From JBGSPQ01 sp041738505 (GTDB lineage Bacteria; Patescibacteriota; Gracilibacteria; UBA1369): a stretch of DNA of 38,449 bases. The position numbers were made by a program, and so were the translations under genes. Location: positions 1 through 38,449 of the forward strand of contig JBGSPQ010000030.1 in assembly GCA_041738505.1 (NCBI GenBank), in the 5' to 3' direction. Below the pieces are notes generated by a model, which did no database searches, had not been told where the DNA came from, and saw only the letters and a program-made list of their open reading frames with translations. How positions within the stretch are numbered: position 1 is the first letter of the stretch; every line of letters starts with the position of its first letter. Positions 33,983-38,449 of the stretch are shown in pieces.

Positions 33983-34011
33983 AACCCCTTCCAATAAAGG
34001 GGTTTTATTTT
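33983..34011 (+). terminator. terminator hairpin directly upstream of the RelA/SpoT-like gene
   Basis: AACCCCTT (33983-33990) pairs perfectly with AAGGGGTT (33997-34004) around a 6-nt loop, followed by TTATTTT. It starts after the promoter and 33-codon ORF and ends 8 nt before ATG 34019, so it can stop the transcript before the gene or expose/cover its start region. Confidence 0.7.
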
Positions 34012-34018
34012 GCCCGTT

Positions 34019-36601
34019 ATGCCCGAAGAACAAAAACAATCAGCCATTGATCCGGAAACGGATAACAATCCCGGAGAAGCGGGTCCGCCGACTCAACCTT
34101 CCGCCAGGGTACCCGTAAGCCGGTCAACATATCCCCCGGCAGACGGGGCAACCACCTTGCGTGAAAATCAGTCGGATTTTCCGACCGTTCCGTCCGATTT
34201 TCCTGAGGAAAAAAAATCCGATTTGCCGTCTTTTTACCCGCCGCCCCGTCCAAACACCCGTCCGGAATCGGTTATTGACACTGTTGCTCAGCTTGCCAAG
34301 GACAGTCTTGAGACTGGTATGCGAATGCAGGCTTTAATAGAGGGATACAGGCAGGTGATTATAAAGATTTTTGAACTTGCGGAACAAAACAAGACGTTGA
34401 CTATGGAGAACGAAAAACTGAGGCGGGAAAATTACAAACTGCGCAGATGGATTAAAGGCCTTGTTGAGCAGAATAATTTTTTGCAGACAAATTCACACTG
34501 TTGTAAAGATGGTCACAATGAACCGTGCGAAGCGGATTGCGCCCGTAAAAAGGTGGAAGGAAACGGGAAATCCCGTTTGCCAAAAGAGCTTGAAGCGGCT
34601 GTTGATGCCAAAGATCGTCTGCTGGAACAGGACATGATGGACAAAGCCACCAAAGAAAACGAACAGCTGCGCGCCGAATTTAATGAACTGAAAGAGGAAA
34701 ACAAGGAGCTTATCAATGAACTCAATGTGCTTAGAAACGAGGTGGAAAAATATAAGGCGCCCTGCGGTTGCGACCGCAGGTCATTTAAGAGGACGGAATT
34801 GACCCCTCTTAGAGGCCTGGCCAAGGATTTATACAAGAAGGCGCTTGTTGCCACTCAGCAAAAAAACGCAGCCAGAAACAGTAAAGAGGGAAAAGTATCA
34901 GGTGTCGTTTACACGCTGTTGATGGAGGCCCTGAAAGACTATAACCGCAGAAACAAGATACGTCAGAGCCGGCGCAATCTAAAAAAAATCAATGAAAACA
35001 TGCGTGATCTTGTGCAGGAAATCACCGACGACCTATTGTCCGTCAAGGATATTGGTGTGCATCAGGTTGCGCAGATATTAAGCCAGGCCCATGTCAGCCC
35101 CAAAGAAAAAATAGACGTTGGCGAAATCCAGGAAATCAAGCCGGCAAAATTCAGGGAACTGTGTGCCCTTCTTGAAGCCAAAAAAAGTACCGAGCCTTAT
35201 TTTGAGGAATTAAGGAAGGTTGTCAGGGACGCGCAGGATATGAAAATTCCCCATGTCTGGAGGGAAAAGGAGGGGGAGGACAGGGCGGATCGCAGTTTGA
35301 TGGAATATGCCGCAAAGCAGGCAAATAAGTACGCATCGGCTTTTTTAGGGGAACATCGGATGGATCAGGAGATTGTCATGACAAACAGCATGATGGGACT
35401 GCAGAATATAATCAGGGATTGTATGCGAAATCCGGAGGGACTGCCGGTCAATGAAAGAAACTATAAAAGGCTAATCAGCGCCGCCACCAAAATCAGGTTT
35501 ATGCACCTTGCCGAAACGATAAAATCACAGATTGATTTTAGAACAAATGACAAAATCACATCACATCTAAAGGAAAAAATCGGCGCTTACACAGAACATA
35601 CAGAGGACGGCAAACCCGTTTTAACCATTGGGGAGCTTTCGGAGGATGGTATTTATAGAAAAGATGACCGCGGGGATAAAGTCTCTATCGTTGTGGAATC
35701 CATTGATGTCAGAAACAGCAAGAATGAAATCGCCATAGCGCGAAAACACATGGTTAAGGATGCGGACGGTAACAATAATTACGATCCCAGTAAAATTCAT
35801 GATTTTACCGGCCTGCGCATTGAATTGACCGAAAGGGATTCTCAGACCTTTGTTTTTGAAGATGGGCAGGGCCGAACCGAAAGCCCGATTCAATTGGCCA
35901 CCGAAAAAATCCTGTCGCTATTATGCGCTATATTCGGCTCTGATCTGCCAAGAAGCAGACTGCGTTATTCATATGACAAAGGCTCGGTGAACGAATACAG
36001 CACGGGAAACCACAGAGCTTTCCAGATTACTTTCCGATACAGGCACCAGTGCATTGTTAACGGTAACAACGGAAACGGATACCCAAAAATGAAATCCACT
36101 CCGGTAGAGGTGCAGATTGTCGTTAAAATGGAAAAAAAGGAACGTGACGATGATCACAGGGATTATGAAAAAAAGAAGGACCGCACCATTCAAAACGTTA
36201 TGGGAATGGACAGGTCGTTCCCGGTCTGGCTGTCCGACCTTGCCGATGTTGTTCTGGACGAAAAAGAACTGGTCTGCGAGGCTCACGATTCCACGAACCT
36301 GACCGCGCTTACCGATCGCGAATTTATTGCCAAACTGCTGTTTACCGCCATTACCAAAAAGGACTCGGACGGACGGCCGGAAAACGCCAGGGCCCTTGAA
36401 ATATTACTTGCCGATGAGCAGGAAAGGAGAAGACTCAAAAAGGCGGCTAAAAAATATGCCGATTACACAACCCTGGGCAGGAAACACCGCATGGACAAGG
36501 GGATGGAGGTTGCCAACAACAGTGTATCTTTAAACAGAATGGCCGCGGAAGCGCTGGAAATTATTGAAAACTACAAGAAAGGCGCAGGTACCACTAAGTA
36601 A
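34019..36601 (+). CDS. coiled-coil protein with divergent RelA/SpoT-like domain
   Basis: The protein has 860 residues from ATG 34019 (a TTG at 34010 adds three). Residues 1-90 are Pro/Ser-rich and disordered. A leucine-zipper-like stretch (ENEKLRRENYKLRR, about 125-140) and a second coiled coil (about 205-245) follow, with cysteine clusters (HCCKDG..C..C and CGCDRR). Near residues 594-720 the order of motifs mirrors the RelA/SpoT synthetase domain: HDFTGLRIEL (like DIAGIRV, with D595, G598, R600), STGNHRAFQITF (like GYRSLH), VEVQI (E697, like VEIQIRT) and DDHRDYEKKK (like EHxxxYK). If functional it would make or bind a hyperphosphorylated nucleotide. No HD hydrolase signature is seen. A HRMD motif occurs twice (446, 823). 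Confidence 0.68.
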   Translation: MPEEQKQSAIDPETDNNPGEAGPPTQPSARVPVSRSTYPPADGATTLRENQSDFPTVPSDFPEEKKSDLPSFYPPPRPNTRPESVIDTVAQLAKDSLETGMRMQALIEGYRQVIIKIFELAEQNKTLTMENEKLRRENYKLRRWIKGLVEQNNFLQTNSHCCKDGHNEPCEADCARKKVEGNGKSRLPKELEAAVDAKDRLLEQDMMDKATKENEQLRAEFNELKEENKELINELNVLRNEVEKYKAPCGCDRRSFKRTELTPLRGLAKDLYKKALVATQQKNAARNSKEGKVSGVVYTLLMEALKDYNRRNKIRQSRRNLKKINENMRDLVQEITDDLLSVKDIGVHQVAQILSQAHVSPKEKIDVGEIQEIKPAKFRELCALLEAKKSTEPYFEELRKVVRDAQDMKIPHVWREKEGEDRADRSLMEYAAKQANKYASAFLGEHRMDQEIVMTNSMMGLQNIIRDCMRNPEGLPVNERNYKRLISAATKIRFMHLAETIKSQIDFRTNDKITSHLKEKIGAYTEHTEDGKPVLTIGELSEDGIYRKDDRGDKVSIVVESIDVRNSKNEIAIARKHMVKDADGNNNYDPSKIHDFTGLRIELTERDSQTFVFEDGQGRTESPIQLATEKILSLLCAIFGSDLPRSRLRYSYDKGSVNEYSTGNHRAFQITFRYRHQCIVNGNNGNGYPKMKSTPVEVQIVVKMEKKERDDDHRDYEKKKDRTIQNVMGMDRSFPVWLSDLADVVLDEKELVCEAHDSTNLTALTDREFIAKLLFTAITKKDSDGRPENARALEILLADEQERRRLKKAAKKYADYTTLGRKHRMDKGMEVANNSVSLNRMAAEALEIIENYKKGAGTTK

Positions 36602-36610
36602 TACTCCGCA

Positions 36611-36638
36611 TTGACAAAAATCAAAGGTGGGGTAAGCT
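36611..36638 (+). promoter_or_regulatory. promoter of the orphan gene at 36818
   Basis: TTGACA (36611-36616), a 16-bp spacer and TAAGCT (36633-36638) have the same boxes as at 29661. The start is expected near 36645, giving a G+C-rich leader of about 173 nt with no open frame worth noting. Confidence 0.5.
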
Positions 36639-36805
36639 GAAGCGCGGTTTTTCCCGTGTGGATTTAACCGTCTGTTAATTGATGTTTGAAAACCGGATAA
36701 GGTAAACCGTATCTTGCGGAGGGGATAATTTGTGGATGGCGCGTCCGCCTGCAATTGTCATTTCCGCGGGGTAAGGTTTGCCTCAAAAATAGTGTGTCTG
36801 AAACA

Positions 36806-36811
36806 AAGGAG
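36806..36811 (+). promoter_or_regulatory. canonical Shine-Dalgarno sequence that fixes the start at 36818
   Basis: AAGGAG lies 6 nt before ATG 36818. An in-frame start at 36755 lacks such a site, so the later ATG is chosen. Strong sites like this are exceptional in the window. Confidence 0.75.
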
Positions 36812-36817
36812 TTTTTC

Positions 36818-37276
36818 ATGGACAGTGATAGGCCGATTGAGGGGGGCGTGAACAAAGAGGGCATCGGCACCAAATCGTCACGTGCACCCAACAGCAGGCG
36901 TCCGTTGACTGACCTGGAAAAGAAGGCCTGTGAAATGGCCAACTTCCCGGAGACCTGTGCGCACAAAGCGCTCGGCGCTTTCTGGCGCAGAGTCCGCCTG
37001 AGCGGACCGGAGCAGGAGGTCTTTCTTGAAGGGGAGGGCGTAAAAGTTCTTAAACTCAAGGAAGTGGAAGTTCTGATGGAGGACGGTTACTGGTCTGATA
37101 AGGCGGGAACTGTTCACGAGCGCATGTTCGTCGCTACCTGGCTCTGGCTTCACTTCCGGAAGCAGGGCGACAAGGAGGTCATTGTCAGCCTCTGCCAACT
37201 CATCCAGAGACTGGCAGACAAGTACATGTGGTTGACGTACCCCGTCGTCAAGGAGACGCGCGTGGACAACAACTAG
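36818..37276 (+). CDS. orphan soluble hypothetical protein
   Basis: I do not recognise this 152-residue protein. The N-terminal 30 residues are polar and probably flexible. The rest is helical and charged, with LEKKACEMANFPETCAHKALGAFWRRVR in two overlapping helices (cysteines at about 44 and 52), the acidic-basic LEGEGVKVLKLKEVEVLM, and an aromatic WLWLHFRKQGD near 110. There is no signal or membrane segment. It differs from its neighbours in having a canonical Shine-Dalgarno site, a long leader and high G+C. This resembles the orphan at 12155-12637 in organisation, not in sequence. A large palindrome lies just after the stop codon. Confidence 0.68.
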   Translation: MDSDRPIEGGVNKEGIGTKSSRAPNSRRPLTDLEKKACEMANFPETCAHKALGAFWRRVRLSGPEQEVFLEGEGVKVLKLKEVEVLMEDGYWSDKAGTVHERMFVATWLWLHFRKQGDKEVIVSLCQLIQRLADKYMWLTYPVVKETRVDNN

Positions 37277-37297
37277 CATTGCCGGCCACCCACGACC

Positions 37298-37327
37298 CGA
37301 CATCCGACTTCTAGAAGTCGGATGTCG
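37298..37327. repeat. 30-bp perfect palindrome (likely terminator)
   Basis: Thirteen bases on each side of CTAG (37311-37314) are exact reverse complements (arm CGACATCCGACTT). It begins 22 nt after the stop codon of the orphan gene. It would form a very stable RNA hairpin. The following sequence (TAAAAGCGGGACTTCTTTCTTATT) has only a loose T-rich stretch, so an ordinary rho-independent terminator is likely but not certain. Confidence 0.6.
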
Positions 37328-37797
37328 TAAAAGCGGGACTTCTTTCTTATTGCACACTTAACTTAACCTTGGGGCCGACAGACGTGCCCCGGCGCCGGAA
37401 TATCGCGGCCAAAAACCGCAACTTAACAAATTTCGCGCGCCGCCTCACCGGAAAATGATCGAATCGGTAGAACCGGAAAGAAGGGCCTGTGATTATACTT
37501 AACAATATGTCACGGGCTTTTCGGCGTGGGCGAAGAATTGTTAGTGACCGCGCGCACCACACGCACCGCCACCCCACACGCACCGCCACATCCCTCAGAC
37601 CTCCATCTCTCACACTTCCATACCTACCGTTGCCCCACTACACCACTTATCGTTTTCTGTATTGTTTTCGCATAACATACCGAATCTGTACAGAATGCGA
37701 CATAGTAAAAATGGCTTTAATAAGGGATAAAACATAGACGGCAAAGACATAATTATCTCAAAAATTCCACTTCAAAAGATGGATATTTTCTTTGATT
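37328..37797. other. gene-free region with C-rich repeats and a weak terminator-like hairpin
   Basis: I see no credible gene. A 16-bp repeat (CCACACGCACCGCCAC) occurs twice at 37557-37572 and 37574-37589. The 100-base stretch around it (37550-37650) is strongly C-rich and G-poor on the plus strand. A hairpin at 37485-37492/37510-37517 (one G-U pair, 17-nt loop) is followed by TTTT and may terminate a plus-strand transcript. Base composition changes abruptly to A+T-rich after about 37660. Confidence 0.5.
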
Positions 37798-37826
37798 TTG
37801 ATAAATTAATAATACTAACGTATAGC
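37798..37826 (+). promoter_or_regulatory. promoter for the gene at the right edge
   Basis: TTGATA (37798-37803), a 17-bp spacer and TATAGC (37821-37826) are present. The start is expected near 37833, 21 nt before ATG 37854. Confidence 0.5.
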
Positions 37827-37853
37827 AAATAATATTATTATAAACTCTCTCAT

Positions 37854-38449
37854 ATGACGAATATCGAAAATCTGCACAACTCCTTCAAACAATTTGGTAC
37901 GCTCGCGCTTAAGTACCGCCAAAAGGGCATCGGCATACTGCCGGAAATCAACCGCCTGCGCGTTTACGAAAAAAAGGGTTACGGTTCCATCTACGAATAC
38001 GCGGCAAAACTGGCGGGCATAAGCCGCGAACAGGTCCAGCGCGTACTTCAGTTGGAGCGCAAATTTGAAGACAAACCGGCTTTGAAAAATGCACTGATTG
38101 AAGGAGAAATCAGTGTAAACAAGCTGGCACGGATCGCATCTGTTGCCACGGTTGAGAACCAAAATTTATGGGCTGATCAGATAAAAACTCTTTCACAAAA
38201 AACCGTTGAAACATTGGTGAAAGATTATAAAAACGGAGCAAACTCAAAAGCAAAAAACGAAAATCAAAATGGCTTATTTAAGCCGGATTACAAGGACGAT
38301 TCTGTGCGCGCGCACAGAAATTTGAAGGAAAATAAAATCAACATTAAAGTTATCCAAACACTATCTCTTGAAAACAAGCGACAACTGATTTTACTCGCGG
38401 AAAAAGGAATAGATATAAACAAGTTGATTGAGGAAATGCTGGAAACAAG
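37854..38449 (+). CDS. N-terminal part of a probable HNH-endonuclease-family protein (cut by window end)
   Basis: The frame is open from ATG 37854 to the end, 198 codons. The helical N-terminus, with GILPEINRLRVYEKKGYGSIYEYAAKL then AGISREQVQRVLQLERKFED and GEISVNKLARIASVAT, looks like DNA-binding helices. It matches what I know as the N-terminal region of a family that is common in CPR genomes and carries a C-terminal HNH nuclease. The nuclease part would lie beyond the window, so the assignment is provisional. Residues 130-160 are a Lys/Asn-rich linker, and a second helical segment (LSLENKRQLILLAEKGIDINKLIEEML) follows. It has its own promoter. Confidence 0.65.
   Translation, partial: MTNIENLHNSFKQFGTLALKYRQKGIGILPEINRLRVYEKKGYGSIYEYAAKLAGISREQVQRVLQLERKFEDKPALKNALIEGEISVNKLARIASVATVENQNLWADQIKTLSQKTVETLVKDYKNGANSKAKNENQNGLFKPDYKDDSVRAHRNLKENKINIKVIQTLSLENKRQLILLAEKGIDINKLIEEMLET

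Noticed and set aside
37347..37613. An 88-codon minus-strand ORF in the right intergenic region
   Set aside because: It is Arg-rich and low complexity, created by the C-rich repeat region, with no start signals.

Overview
The window looks like a chromosome segment of a Candidate Phyla Radiation (Patescibacteria) bacterium. The case rests on several things: nearly all genes lack a Shine-Dalgarno sequence; there is a run of very large uncharacterised envelope/secretion-type proteins around a TrbL/VirB6-like membrane protein; the window ends in the N-terminal region of a protein family I associate with CPR genomes; and archaeal-type PurP sits beside bacterial PurH. I cannot assign the organism more narrowly from sequence alone.

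Left part (1-6200). A von Willebrand factor A lipoprotein (335-2134) is followed by a compact diversity-generating retroelement (DGR). Its parts are a target gene (2320-3207) ending in a variable repeat (VR, 3076-3193), a template repeat (TR, 3562-3679), an Avd-like four-helix-bundle gene on the opposite strand (3672-4016) and a DGR-type reverse transcriptase (about 3997-5019). VR and TR align without gaps. In the 105-base core, 18 positions differ and every one is an adenine in TR. A HepT/MntA (HEPN/MNT) toxin-antitoxin pair converges on the reverse transcriptase. Beyond it is a region with no protein gene but with a good minus-strand promoter, strong RNA hairpins and a minus-strand terminator, best read as an unassigned structured RNA of about 440 nt.

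Middle part (6269-23285). This is mostly metabolism and housekeeping: a CofE-like gamma-glutamyl ligase, a two-subunit iron-sulfur L-serine dehydratase, PurN, a rhodanese lipoprotein, a glycosyltransferase, a sugar nucleotidyltransferase with a left-handed beta-helix, two tandem PurP-type ATP-grasp ligases, UppP, glutaredoxin, PurH, YidD and a LysM/M23 murein hydrolase. The rpsF-ssb-rpsR-purL block follows. Purine genes (purN, purP x2, purH, purL) are scattered among them, so the organism probably makes at least part of its own purines.

Right part (23367-36601). A co-directional run of large proteins, probably envelope or secretion related, leads from a two-helix membrane protein through two uncharacterised proteins to a TrbL/VirB6-like polytopic protein. 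It continues with a 1332-residue protein and an 860-residue coiled-coil protein with a divergent RelA/SpoT-like domain. The last two have their own TTGACA promoters with 16-bp spacers. Between them lies a 33-codon ORF followed by a perfect terminator hairpin directly in front of the next gene.

Right edge (36611-38449). There is an orphan gene with an unusually canonical promoter and Shine-Dalgarno sequence, a 30-bp perfect palindrome, a non-coding C-rich stretch, and the truncated start of a probable HNH-endonuclease-family protein.
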